64,000 nt of DNA from Luscinia megarhynchos (Eukaryota; Chordata; Aves; Passeriformes; Turdidae), in assembly GCA_034336665.1 (NCBI GenBank), contig CM067576.1, positions 13,817,385 through 13,881,384 on the forward strand, given 5' to 3'. This document shows, piece after piece, positions 38,311 to 51,900 of this stretch; position 1 is the first letter of the stretch, and each line of letters opens with the position of its first letter. A program made the translations under genes and the position numbers. The notes beneath the pieces were generated by a model. It did not search any database, was not told where the DNA came from, and saw nothing but the letters and a program-made list of their open reading frames with translations.

Positions 38311-40429
38311 CTGAGCTGTACAAGTTATAGATAAGAATGGACTAAAACTTGCAGATTTCACATTTGCATATAATGCTTTTCAAATGAGTAAGACTTGCCT
38401 AGAGACTTCAGTCACTTCAGTCTTGCCCAAATCTCAAGTAAATTATGAGATTGAAGAGATTACAATTGTCATCTTCATTTTTTACTCTGGTAAAAGATTC
38501 ATATTTTAAATCTTGGTTATCTTTGCATACAGTTCAGTGCTATATTGTCCTGCCACCTACTAATCAAAATTTGGGAAATATATGAATCTCCCTCAGTCAA
38601 GCATATATTTCTCTCCTCTTGCACAGCACAGTTTATTCCAGTTAAGGAGATGGTGCCATTATAAAATCTTCAGTTTTTAAGGGGATACTAAAATGATCTA
38701 TAAAATTTTGCTCTAGAACGAAACTTACACTGCAAGGTTATTAGGTCAGAAATCTTTTTTTCACCTTCAAATTCAAAAAGACATAAAACAAATGGACTTT
38801 TGGAGTTGACATTTCAAAAAGTTCTTTGTACCCTAACTTCTGTGGAAAACTTGGAATTCCATTTTTTAAATTCTTGATCTTGACAATTCTACCTCATCAC
38901 TCAATCATTCCCATGCTCATTCTTTACATGGTAATTAAAGCTGTATGAAGATGAGTGAGAATAAAAAGTAAGAACAAAAAAAAGACATTTGAGTGCTTTG
39001 TTACATTCCCTGACTCAGTTGAGTGCATGCTCATTTCTAAGTACCACTGGCTCCATTGCTCCTTTCCCATGTAGTTTGATTGGCTTTTTCTTTTCCCTTC
39101 CCTAAGCCTCTCTTGCAATCCCTGCTCTTCCCATTCCTTTTCCATCCTCTCCCACTGGGTCAGGAGGGTCTTTCATTCAAATTACTCAAACTTCATCTGA
39201 GTCCCTGCTACAAGAACAGAAATTTTGTGGAGTGGCTGCTGCAGCCTGGACCAATCCCACACTCCTTCCTCCTTGGGAAGGGAAAGCAGAGGATAAATCC
39301 CAACCAGCTCCCAGCCCTGTAGGCAAGGTGGCACTGCAAATTCCCACCTACCAGGACACAGGGAAAGGGATGCCCATCCCAAAGAGGCAGCTTGTCATCA
39401 GCTTTGGGTGACATTACAGCAGACCAAGGAGGAAAGAATGAATGTCTTCATCTCTTATGGCTGTGATAATTGCTCTGGTTTTTGAGGGGCTTTTTTTTTT
39501 GAAGCATAATTAAAAAATGGCAATAACTTCTCCTTTGAAAAGTTTCTAAAACCTCCATTGCCCTGGCAACATCTGCTGAGAGCACTTGGAAAAGAGACTC
39601 ACATCAGAATCGCACTTCTGATAGCTGATGCACTTGCCAGCTTTGAAAAGCCACCTGAGTAATGAACTGTTACTTTCTAATTGATGCCTTCTGTTTCCCT
39701 CACTTCTATTCATTTTCCTCTCTGTAGAAAACCAAGAACATTTTTATGCCCTTTCTCACCTTAAGTTCTTTTCTGAATAAATGGAAAATATTTTCAACAT
39801 TTGAAAATGTTGTTTTGTTGTTGTTTTTTTAATGAAACTCAGGACATGACTAGTGCTCATGGACATTTGATATTGCAACACTCACTCTAAACTGGTCTAC
39901 CAATAAATACAGCAACCAAGCAAGAAAAAAATCAAAACATTACAGGTTTGACCTCTTCCACTTGTTTTTTCCTATCCTTAAATTGTAGAAAATACATTGT
40001 TAATACAGCATGCTTTGGAGAAATCAACCTCCCATGTATTACCAACCAGATTCTCCACTCTCAAAGTTAACAGCTGCATTAAAAACAAAGGAAAAACAAA
40101 GTTGGGAGAAATAATTAATTATAAAGTATCATTTGATAGTAGGCTTTCTTGAAGGCAAGGGCAACTTTCAGCTATCCTTTTCAACATATTAGACCCAATT
40201 CCGTTTTCCAAATATGTTATTAATATGATAATTCCACACTTTCCCATCTGTAGACAGTCCAGTCTTCATAAAGGTAGCATTATTACTACAAACACACTGA
40301 GGGGAAACTATTTCAATTACCAGGAGTCTATGCAGCTCCAAGTCTATTTATTTCAATTTATTCAACTGTCTTGATATATGCGTGCATAGAACTTTTATAA
40401 AGAATGAATAAATTCACCTTGAAATTGTA
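38311..40429. other. Unassigned non-coding DNA with a pyrimidine tract
   Basis: A C/T-dominated tract runs from about 39084 to 39155. Around 39440-39700 the sequence has a unique, enhancer-like texture (CATAATTAAAAAATGG, a CCTGGCAAC word, CTAATTGATGCC). An 8-2-8 inverted repeat (CAACATTT GA AAATGTTG) lies at 39795-39812. No gene is recognised. Overlapping 60-80-codon frames on both strands near 39100-39400 look like chance frames. Confidence 0.45.
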
Positions 40430-40830
40430 CCAATTGACTTTGGCTGGACTGGGCTGTGCAATGGAATCAGAATCACTTTTGAAATAAGCCCTGACAATGC
40501 TGATCAAAATGAAGTGGCTACTCATTTATTAAAGTGACAGCTCAGCCGTGGTTTCAAGCAAGGGGCTGACGTGGCCTGGGGTGGCAGCCATGGCCCGGGG
40601 TGATGGCTGTGCCTAAAAGCTTTTGAGCCAGTTGTGCTCTCTGAAGCTGCATCTGACGGAAATCTGACATTTCCTAGGGCTCCTGCACCTGCCTGGATGT
40701 CAAGCAGCTGGTGTGATTACTGTCACCCGTTTCAGATTGTTATTCCACGAGTGACAAGTTTGCCCTGAGACTACATGCATGAAATTGATCCTTTTGCTCT
40801 TTGTTATGAGCAATCTGGTCAGGGAGAAAG
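40430..40830. promoter_or_regulatory. Candidate regulatory element, CpG-containing
   Basis: The stretch is unusually rich in CpG for this window (CAGCCGTGG, CTGACGTGG, GGCCCGGGG, CTGACGGAA, CACCCGTTTC, CCACGAGTGAC). It has E-boxes (CACCTG near 40686, CAGCTG near 40706) and CAATTGACTTTGG at the left edge. Retained CpG in AT-rich DNA can mark a constrained or unmethylated element. No coding frame is supported. Confidence 0.3.
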
Positions 40831-42659
40831 CATCTTGGGTCAGACACATGCACAAAATGCCCAACTCCCTAATTTCACAGATTCATTAACTTAACAGCAA
40901 CTGAAATGAATCATCACCAGAAACATAATTTAAACCATATATTTGAAAGTTTTAGCCTAAGAACCTAAGTTTGTAGAATTTATAAAGTGATGGGTTTAGT
41001 GGTATTCTCCTTTGAATGTTCAAGTACAGGATTGCTATAGCAACCCACAACCTGCTTTAAAATCAATAGCAATTCAGGCAAGACAAGCTGTTAAACCAGT
41101 GTAACAGGGAGGAATGTGCTTCCTCTGTTCATCGTAGGTGTTGCTACAATAGAAGTTTAAGTTAAAGGAGAAATCACAAACTTTCTATATGATTTTGGAA
41201 AACAAGGTGGGGGATAAGGGGGATGAATATCAGTGAATTTGGATTTGAGGAAGGGCTTAGCTGAAAGCAGCAGAGCTCATGAGCAACTGAAACAAAGACT
41301 CCAGATTGTGCTCTTTGAGCTCTTGCAAAAAACAGAACTGAGTTTAAGTGAATTTGTGCTTTTCTGAAAAGTCAGTTTTAGCTTTGCTCTTATGCATAAG
41401 AAATCCTCTGAAATACAGCCACAGAGGTTCTCCTCCACTGAGTGCTTTTGAAAGGAAAACCCAAAGCAGAACTAGCGTGACCTCATGCAAGTTTCACTGT
41501 GCTGTTCATTATGAGCCAAGGAGGTGATGGCACTCATTTATAATGTCCTTCCAAAGCTATTGTTAAATGCTTACAGTTCTAAAATTAATATGATTCAGTG
41601 ACAAAATTTCTTCTGATAACCAGCTATTAGAAAATGTATCTTGCACTAATGCAAGAGTAAAATAAGGAATTTGGTTTTGTAACATATACCACTTCATCTT
41701 TATGAATGTGCATGTCAGGACTGATGCTGTCATCTGCAGTGCACTCAGCACTGTGAGCCAGTAACCCTTTGTGGTTCTAAGCTGGGTATCTGGTGACTCC
41801 AGATGTTAAGCTGACTGGCAGTTTTGCAAAGGCTCTTCTCAAAGACAGACACACTTCAAAACAAATCTCAAATAGTAGAGGAAAAAAGTGGTAAATATAA
41901 GCAAGCTTTGTTTTGTTCAAATTCCTTGAACTGTTTCTGTTTCCCATAAATATTTATAGTAAATTGCAAATATTCATCAGTTTCAGAATAAACATCACAA
42001 TAGGAAAACACATTTCTGTGTGTACCCCTCAAAAGGTGATAAGACGTGCTTATATCCTTGTAATGAGGAAGAACTGATTTCAGAAATTTCAGTGCATGTC
42101 TGTGCAGGAATGAATACCATTTCCCAGACATTTGTAGGCATTTGCACAAGTGTATCAAATAATGAGAAAAAAATGAAGAACCTCTCGGAATATATATTAA
42201 TATTTTATATTACTCAACCTATTGACACAGCAAGATAAAATTACAATATGTGCCTACCTTCCTCATAGCTATGAAGCTGAATAAACCATCAAGCATTCCA
42301 GTGTAACTACTGCAGAAGCTCTCTAATATCAAGAGAAATCCTATGCATTTAGGGGAAAGATGAAGGAAAGTTGGCTAGAAGTACATCAAGAAATAAGTAA
42401 AAACCTGAGAAAGGCAAAGAAAGATCCACAACACAAATGGTACAGATTGAATGAGACAGTATTTTTTGATGATTCCAACCTCTCTTTTTTTATTATTACT
42501 GTTGCCATACATTAAGCTGTTGGAACTGAGTCCAGCAAACAACCAGTTCTACTTTTAAGATGTACTCTGTGGTGTGAAAATTCTTTAATGTATTTATGCT
42601 GCATTTAAAGGTGATAGAGTTTCCCTTCCAAAGTAGCCTCCTGAATGTAAATATTTAAG
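40831..42659. other. Unassigned AT-rich non-coding DNA
   Basis: No recognisable gene or repeat. The longest frame (41868-42158, minus, 96 codons) has no domain that I recognise and overlaps a frame in the opposite direction. Confidence 0.5.
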
Positions 42660-42950
42660 TTGTCCTGTTTCAGATTATTGTGCATTATAACACGTAAATA
42701 ATTTTCTTAGACCATTAAATATTTGGCCTGATTTGGAATTAACTCTTCCTTCAATTTGCATCTTGGCATAGGAATTTTCTATTGCCCTGACTTTATTCAT
42801 CTCATCAATCCTAAATTTAACAGCAGCAGGGAAATAACACTATGTTGCTTTTATTGGCAAGAAATAATTTTACTTGAGCCTTTCTGGGAAAATGTCCAGG
42901 CATTGCATCTGTGTTAAGTTATAAGATTTCCAGAGATAGTGGGAAAAAAG
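42660..42950. promoter_or_regulatory. Candidate conserved regulatory element
   Basis: Unique AT-rich sequence carries varied factor-like words: ACACGTAAATAATTTTC near 42691, CCATTAAATATTTGG near 42712, TGGAATTAACTC near 42735 and TTTTATTGGCAAG near 42848. The texture resembles that of the other candidate elements, but the motif cluster is less dense. Inference only. Confidence 0.25.
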
Positions 42951-45840
42951 CTCATTATCATTTTTGACCCTTGGTGAAAACAGTTTCTTCAGTGTTATTA
43001 GGTGTTCCTGTCTGGCAAAAGCAAAGCTTCTTATTTCAGCCTGTACTCGTTTAGTAAATTACTTGAACTCTCTCGGTGTTTTCACATTTACAGAGCTACA
43101 CAGGGGAAAGAAATTTCATTTTAACAAAGACTGCAGAAATGCTGTGCAGCGACAAAAGACTGACCACAAAGACTTCTTCCATAACCACTAACAACTCCAA
43201 ATTACATTCAGCACTTCACGTGTGCAGCAGACAGTGTCCTCATTTTCCTGCCTGCAAGAGCAACATCTGGCACTGTGCACAGCTGTGCTTCAGACATTCC
43301 CACCTGGAGAGGAGGACGGTGCAGCCTCACTCCAGACCATCTCAATCCACACAGAGTCAGCACTCAGCCAGTGTTTAGCTATGCAACATTCTAAAATGCC
43401 CATGACTGCTGTATTTTTCTGGATGTGCAAACTTTCTTGGCAATAAGTCTTCATTTTTTTTCCCCAGTTGTTTAAGGTTTCTTTTTGCTATGGAAAAACC
43501 CTTGCTGATTTTCTCTTGCAGTATATTCTCTTGTGATATATTTCCTTGTGCACGTGATTCATGCTAATTATTTTTACAACAGGGAAAAATGCTTCTTGAG
43601 GTGAAGATGATGCCAAAATTCAACATTCTTTTAGGAGAAAAATTGCAGGTGAGCTGCTGACATGCAGACATCTCATGTTATTTTACTCCCTAGGGATACT
43701 ACAAACTTCATTATTTTTAGAATGCCTACCTGAGACTAACTTTTGCTCTCTCCAAGTCATGGTGCTGGTTTCAGGTTTCAACTGGTGTTAAGTTTCTCCT
43801 GAATTTTTTTAACAGCGCATAATGTCAACTTTTTAAACTTCCCAACAACACCCTCGATTTAGTTTAATTGTCTTCTTGCAGCTATCACAAATCAGCTGCC
43901 AGTTTTTGGAAGTGTTCCCCACTGGAACCGGAGCTCTGATCCTTTTCCTGCGGCTGACACACGAAGGTGCTGATGAACCCCCTGACAGCCACAGCTGCCA
44001 TTTGTCACTTCCAGCTTTACAAACCACCATCTACATCACAACTGGAGCATCATGCTGCGAGGGGGAAAAAAGCTCTTTCATGCTCGTTCCTTGTCCTGAC
44101 TGGTTCACAGATCACGGCGCTTGATTGCACCTCATTCCCCCTTGCATGGCATGTACAGGCTCAGAAACCCATCGCTCCTTCTCAGCCAAACGGGATGCTT
44201 CCCTTGTCCCCTCACTGAAGTAATTCCTTACATTTTCCTTTACAACTCACGGCAACAAAGATATTCTTCCCAATGTCTGGTTTTATTACTGTGGTTGCTT
44301 AGAAAAATAACGATATCATGCTGTGCTTTAAAAACTGTGTCCCTGTCTGCAGTTAACTCATTCCATCTCAGAGATCACTGCATGTGGCTGTGCATATCGA
44401 GTAAGTTCTTTACCTGAAAAGAGATTTTGCACAATCTGAAAATGCCCAGGAGGCAAATTGTTTTATTAAAGTTCATAGTCAAAATCAACTTTGCAGAAGA
44501 AGGGTTATCTTCTTTTCCAAATTCCCCTATTACAGCCTGACAGCTTGTGAAAAAGCCCGGCTAAACAATCCCTTCGTGTATGTTTAGCAACTTGCAGTTT
44601 TCTAGAATGTGGAAGTTTTTGTTTGTTGAGGGTTTTTTACATTGCTGTTTGGTAGATCTACAAATCACAGCAGGGGTCAATTAGTGCAGCTGTGGATGTT
44701 TTTCTGGCAGCTTTTATCCTTTAAGGCAGCAGGCAACACCTTGAATTGAAATGTAAGCGGTTCTCTAGCACTATGTTCTGACCTTTGAGCTGCTCACCTT
44801 TCTGTAAGGCAAAGGTTCGTTTTAATTCCCTCTGTTAAAGCATGTGCCCACATGTGAGAATCTTCTACCTCTGGGTGCTGGGCTCTGACCCCCAGCACCA
44901 ACCTCCTGCCCAACCCCAGGCTTCTGAAAGAGCCCCCTGTCCCCTGAGCCTCCCCGGGACAGATGGGACAGGGATGGTGGAACCCTCTCCTTTCCTCCTC
45001 AAAAGCAGAGTTTTCTTGCCTTATACAAGCAGTGCCTCCAAAAATCACCAGTGGAGCTCGTTTGTTTGGAAGTGAACGAGCTGAGAGCACTAGGATCACA
45101 TTTGTCTCTGTAATTTAGAATTATTCAGAGAAAAGTGATAGGTTTGAACTTTTCTTTGTAGACCTAAAGGTTTATATTCATTCATTCCTAAGAGGTCTGT
45201 GCAGCAGATGAATTTTTTTGATTACACTAAAACCAAAGCTTCACTAGGAACCTTTTTCCTTGACTCAACATTCATAGCTCAGTCTTGGTCTCTGCTGATC
45301 TCTAGAGGATTAAGTTACACTTTACTTGGTTACATACAGTACTATCCACTCAGAATGCATAAATCCTAAGGAACTAAACCCACACTTTTCTGGTTTTACT
45401 CCCACAGAACCATATTTTGTTCTTCAGACTCTGAAATTCAGTGAAAAAGCAAGGTAGAGTGAGGAGTGATTTCTTCACGGCTGTTAATTTGAATAATGTG
45501 TTGGAATGCTTTTGATGTTTCACAAGTAGACTTACTTATTCCCCTTCCTACCTGTTTCCCTTCATTCTCATCTGTTCTACCGAGAAATGCACCAAAACTA
45601 ATCCTATACAAATCCACCAGGAGAGGTGTGCACCATCAGCAAAAACACAGCAGACTCCTTGCATGAGCTGACTTGAGGACAGGAAACCCATTTTTAATTA
45701 TCCATTCTAGGGAAATTGTTACACATTAAACACTATTTGTCCAATGCCTTCTATTGCATTCAGTCCTCTCCTTTAGTGCCCATGGCATTGTTTGAATTAC
45801 TTATAAAAAGACTGACTAGAAAATTCTGGCAGTGCTGCAT
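42951..45840. other. Unassigned non-coding DNA with a CpG-richer patch
   Basis: Between about 43500 and 44240 the sequence includes a CACGTG E-box (near 43551) and a run of CpG-containing words (ACCGGAGC, GCGGCTG, ACACGAAGG, CTGCGAGG, CACGGCGC). It also has CAGCTGCCA words near 43890 and 43994, which suggest an enhancer-like element. Frames of 65-100 codons here and at 44794-45099 lie on both strands without a recognisable product. Confidence 0.4.
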
Positions 45841-45906
45841 TAAAGGTTGGGTTTGATAATCTGAGAGGTATTTTCCAACCTAAATGAGTATGATTCCATG
45901 ATTCCC
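45841..45906 (+). mobile_element. CR1 LINE 3' tail remnant
   Basis: TAAAGGTTGGGTTTGATAAT, a 'ctgagaggtattttccaacctaaatga' segment and ATGATTCCATGATTCC follow the last 65 bases of CR1 and its ATTCTATG-type terminal repeats. It is severely 5' truncated and in sense orientation. Confidence 0.82.
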
Positions 45907-48900
45907 TAAAAAGCTGAAATTCTAATGTCTTGTTACAGGATTAAAATACTGCTTTAGTGGTGTACTCTAGGAACTATTTGTCTATGTAAGCTTTATGAAA
46001 GGCTGTGATTGTTCACTAAATACTCTTTTTATGCCTTCAAAATAAATCATCATGAATGTGGCAGCAAAAACTTATTTTCATTCCAAGCAAAGACAAACTG
46101 AAGCCTTTCAAAATTTCTGACAACAGCACCTTGTGCCTCTGAACAGCTAACAGTGAGCAGGGAAATCAGTTGGGATGACAGTCTCAGCATCAAGTATTTC
46201 TTAGTTATATTTTATAAAGAATGAAAATGTTCCAATATGGGAGGCAGAAAAGTTTCCATCCAGAAGACAGCAAAAACTGGACAGGATGCTTCAGTGCAAT
46301 TTGGATGATCCAAAAGCAACTGCTGCTACCCACCTGGACAAATTCTTTGACAATTTTTTTTTTAAACAGCTCTGTTCCCACCACCTGACTTTTATTTCTT
46401 TGGCTCTGGATTTTTTTTTTTTTTGACAAATAGAGTTTTTTATTTAAAAAATAGAAGCACATTATCAAAACAGCATGATCAATTCTGTTTCTAATCTTTC
46501 ATTTTTCACATAAATGGTGATAGATAAACATTTACTTAAGTAAAGACTAGCTTTATGTGCAAATGAGTACTACAATAAAGCACTTAGAAACAACAGTGTT
46601 TTCACTGAGAACAGAAACATATTTGATAAATAATTCATTTATACCTACTGTGCATAATAATCACTATTCTTAAGCCAGTATTTCTTGGAAAAAATCATCA
46701 GTCAACAATTTGTCTTGAAACATGACACAGAGCCTCTTTCACAATGGCAAAAATCTAAACATTCATAAATAAGGCATCTCAGCTTATTAAAAAAATTGAA
46801 CTCCTTCAAAATCTTAGTTTTCTTTCAGGTTTTACTTGTTACAGAGCATCTAACCCCAGATTCTAGTTAAGCACATACAAGCATGCCCTAATAAACCTTC
46901 TGCCTCTGCATATGCATCTTAGCTGCAAACCTGTCCTGTCCTTGTACACAGCCCTGACACTCAGAGAAGTTATCACTGTGTTCATGCTGCACTGCCTGGC
47001 TGAGAACAGCAGCAGAGAGGCAGTGCTTTGGTATTTGGAGTGATCACAGCAGGCAATTTTCTGTGAAGTTCAAGAAATCATAACACCCAAGAGAAATATT
47101 TTCTAGTCTGGAGGATGACTGCTTGTGTTCACTAGCATCACCTTTCATATCTGAGAAAGTACTAGAGCCAAACATTCAGCTTCCTTATAAAAAAAAAATC
47201 TTTCAGTGCTTGGAGTCCATGTAGATTCAGATGTCAATCACTCAAGAAAGAAAACACTGCTTGTAAAGTGAAGTTCTGATAATTAAACCCTATTGTATCT
47301 ATTACTAAGAGTAGCAGATACAGAGTACCAGAAGGCTCCTGACTATTTCACACAGATCATTCTTTGACTAAAGCAGCAGGTGGCCAACATCATTCTTTTT
47401 CATAATGTTAATCACCAAACCAAGAATCCTAACAGAGGGTCAGGTTTGCAAGATGAACTGAAATTAACTTATCCCAAAGGTTTCTGTAATGCATAGGAGA
47501 CCCATTATATTGAAGGCTTTTCAACTTCTATGACAAATGAAAAAAATTTCATTATCCTCCAGGTAAGCACTTGGAAAACAGGACCATAGAACAAAGTGTG
47601 AACAGAAGCTCATCTTAAAGCTAGGTGAGATAGCTTGCTCTCTCCAGCACATTCAGGAACCAAGAGAGAATCACATTTTCAGAGAGCAAAACCATTTGGA
47701 TATAATCAATTTAAAATGTATTATGATATTGCCCTAGTCTGGAAGCAGGCTACAGCAATAAATAAGAAAGTCAGTGAAGAGGAATTGGAGAGACCCATAT
47801 AAAGAGCTGAGGAAAATGGAAATAACTCCCTCAGAGCTTCTTACCAGATGTTGGCAATTTCACTGTTACACTGTGCAAAGCAGATTTGTATTTCTATAAC
47901 CTAGGAAAGATTAATCTACTGCAATCAACAAATTACAATTTGAAGAGTAAATTCCAGGTTTCACCAAAATAATCTCTAACCTTGATGAGAAAAAAGCCAT
48001 AGTAAATCACTTCAGCAGTCCCTTAGAAGGACAGAAAAATATCAAATAGCAAGATATGGCAAATTAAGTTCAGGTTTTTAAAATTAATCCTAGCTATATT
48101 TTTATTCAAGTAGAGGATATGTGGCATTGATTAAACAGACTGATAATTTAGTTATATCATGCTGGAAGGTCTTGGCTAGCTTCCATATGATTCTGTCTTC
48201 TAAGCAGCTGTTGCTTTGATCCAAAAAAGTGAATCAAATGGTGTTTACATTTTGGGAGGGGCTAGAAGTCTCCACAATTAAATATCTTTTAATTTTTCAA
48301 AAACTGATAAAATGTCAGAAATTATTACAGCTTTATACTTTTGATAACTGTAGAATCTGAATGATGTTCAATTTCATAAAGCCCTCAGTCTCTTCCCATA
48401 AACTGACCATAAATTAACTACTTAAAACTGTGCACAAATCTAACTTCAGTGCACTAGAGATAACTAAGATGAGGTAAGCCCTTGGCTGTCCAACCCATAA
48501 TTAATTAATCATTGTACAAATTGTCTTTGTATAGAATATATGTTGCATGACTGGGTAACAATCTATTTAGCATATCAGAGGATTAATTCAGAAAGATTTC
48601 AGAGATCCCACTCAGTCCTTAGAACTCTACTTACTATCTTACCAGCTAAAATTAATTTACATACATCCTAATTAATTCATTGAAAACATACCACATGAAG
48701 CAAATTAGGGGAGTTGAGCATTTGCATGAAATAATAAAGCAGAACTGAAAACACATAAGAAGAAATACTGGTTATATGCTTGTACACAGGCCTGATGAAC
48801 TGCAGCTATAAACAAGAAACTTTTGGGAAAACTGTGTGCACTACTAGGACAAAACCTGTCAAACCCATGGATACACAAGATACCTGAGCTAGAAGTGACA

Positions 48901-51900
48901 AGCTGACTAAAAAGATGCAGAGAAGCCAAGAGGGTAAAGTCACACATATCAGGCACTTTTGCCAAAATCAGAGAAAGGAGTTTTTTGCAGGTACACTAAA
49001 AGTGCAATTTGTAACTCAAACTTATTGGTGTTGGTGAGCTAGTTTACATCTAGATGCAATTTAACTTGACAAAGAAAAAATAAATTCTTGTTATTTTAAT
49101 TGAACCAATGTTTTTTTGTTATACTCTAACATTGTTTGCTTCATGCATTCTTTAGTCATTGTGGTTTGACCTTGGTGTCTGCTTATATACTTGGAATTAT
49201 TTTTACACAACACAGGCAATCATGGGTGCTCCTATTCCTTATTTTGAATTTATTATTATTTTCTTTGTGTTATTAATAAGTTTTTCTTTATACCCTTTTA
49301 AGTTTTTAAGCCTTCCTTGTTTTTGCTCCTAATTCTATCTCACAACAGAAAATGAATATATATTAAAAATTAGCAAACCTAAACTATAACATTTATTGGT
49401 GTGTTGGCTGGGAAATTCAAACTAAACCAAGACAATGGGTAAATCCTTTGCTGGATTTCAGTGCCATTGCAAAAGCACTAATTAGTTGATGTTATCAAGA
49501 TGATTATTTTCTCTTGACATCACAGAGAGAAAAAAATAGAGAAGATTAGTTTTAAAACCAACTATTGCCCCAAAATAAAACAGATCTATCCCTGTTAGAA
49601 ATTTCAGTTGAACCCTAAGAAGTGCATCTTTAGCTATGCCTGTACAAACACACAAAAGCCTCAATGCAGTTCCAAATCCTGCCTGTTGCAGGTTTGTTTG
49701 GACTTTTTATTTAACACCTGCACTTTCACTATACCCACCAGTTTATTACTTTAATGTACTAAGGAATTTTGTAATGAAAATTATAAGCAAACCCAATTAT
49801 AAATTGTTGAAATCACTATTACGAGACTAGGTAATAGAATCCTTTCTACAGTGTCTTGGGGATTTTTTTATTCCAAAGCAAGTACATAGAAATAATCTTT
49901 TTAGATTCATTGTACCTGGATTAAAAATTAGAATTACTATTATAATTACTATCATATAGTCATTACTATCACACACAAAAGTTCACATTCTGTCATACAT
50001 TTACTGAGTGACAGTTTTTGACTGCAGAGTTGCTGTATTCAGGCACTGGGCAAAAAATTCCTGAGCATCCCTGTGAACTGTGTGGTATTTTCCTGAACAA
50101 TGATAACTGGAGGAGAACTCCTCTGAAGGAGTATTTCCAGGCCTCTGAAACATTACTGCAGATGATCTAAATTAAGGTAGAATACATGGACTGTTCTAAC
50201 TTTCTTGGTTTTAAAATGTGCAAAGACATAAAATCTTTCCATTTACATATGTGTGAATTCACCTGTGTATGACATACCTAGGTTAAACGTTAATGTTTGA
50301 GCACATGTTTTTCAAAATAATATCCTTCATTTCTTTCTAAATATTTCACAATATTCATCAAGAAAATAGTTCTCAACAAAAATTTCATTAGAACCAAATG
50401 GAACTGACACAGAACAAATAATGGGCTCCATTTGTTATATTTAGTAGTCACATTTTCACTTATTAACTGGAAAACTATTTCTCTTTTCTTTCTCTCACTA
50501 GGAGCAAGGATTTCAATACATTGCATTTGAGAAAGGGCATTATATTCTTTAAATAAAGCATGTCACTCAAATAATCACTAAGCATTCATGTGTAAGGCCA
50601 CTGTAGATCATGCATCAACTGCGAGAATCACAATTGTTTTTATAAACATCTTTCACTGAACTTCAGAAAAATTCTGTTTGTGAATAAAACTGCCACTTCC
50701 AGGGTAATTGCACGAAATTACTTATTTCACAATGTGGAACACTTGAAAGGTTTTCATTCAGCATCATACTCAGAGTAGTGTACTACAGTAATCTTGAAGC
50801 TATCTGGTAGATCCATCAGAAGCTGACCCAGTATTTAGATGAGCATTGATACAGAGAGGGCTATCAGGCATTCTTTAAAAATAACTTATTTATAATTTTG
50901 GCTCCAAATAATAATTAATATTTAATTCAGTATATTGGATATCAAAATGCAAGCCATATTATTTTGGATTGAACAAAGTGAGATATTTAATCTTTAAATA
51001 AAAACAAGCACTACATATACCATTTCAGAAATAAAACACAGGCAAGAAAAGGATAAGCCCTGCAATAAAATCCCTCTCTTCTTTCATTCTCCTCTCATCT
51101 TCTAATCATTCCAAGAAGAACCCAAAGCAAAAAGCCAGCTACATCAAATTAGGAGTTCACACACAGCATAGGACTATCTAAATTCCACACAAAACCCCAC
51201 CAAAAGAGCCAATTTTGGGTGTAAAATGACAGTTAACAACCTTTAAAAGAGCAGGAGCATAGCAAGTGTCATAACTTTGGGTGCAGTAGCTGCATCTCCC
51301 TTCCAGTTCCATCACCTGGCTCGTGGAGTGCCAGCAGCCACGCCAGCCCTCTCCATGCCAAGGCTCTGCAGCCCAGCTACCACACCCAGCCCCATGATTT
51401 TCCTCCAAATCTCCTTTCTTCTATCCCCTCAGCACATTAGGGGGCTTTGTCTTCTTTATAAACTTGAATTCCCTCCTTCTCTCCCCGACGAATTTGAGAT
51501 TGAAGCCCCTTTCATTGCTGCCCACAGCTAAGGCAACCCAAGGCAGTGATGCAGTTGCACACCATTAGATGCAGCCGTGCACTCAAAGTACATTCAGACC
51601 CAAACATTTCAACCTCAGAAATATTCTTCAGAATATTGCAAAAGATCAACAGAAACTGTTGTTAAAAGAGAACACAAAGTGGCAGCTATCACGCTGGAGG
51701 GACAGCACACTTGGCCTTTTATTTAATAAATAACCTTGTGCTAATTACTCCTTTTCACACACACACCTTTGAACATGTTGAGCCACACAGCAAGGCCATG
51801 TTTCAGACCCCAGAGAAGCATGTTGTGGCCTGATACATAAAACATGCAACCTGCAGTATACAGTGCATATCAGTGGTCCTCTTCCTTCCTTTATCCACCT

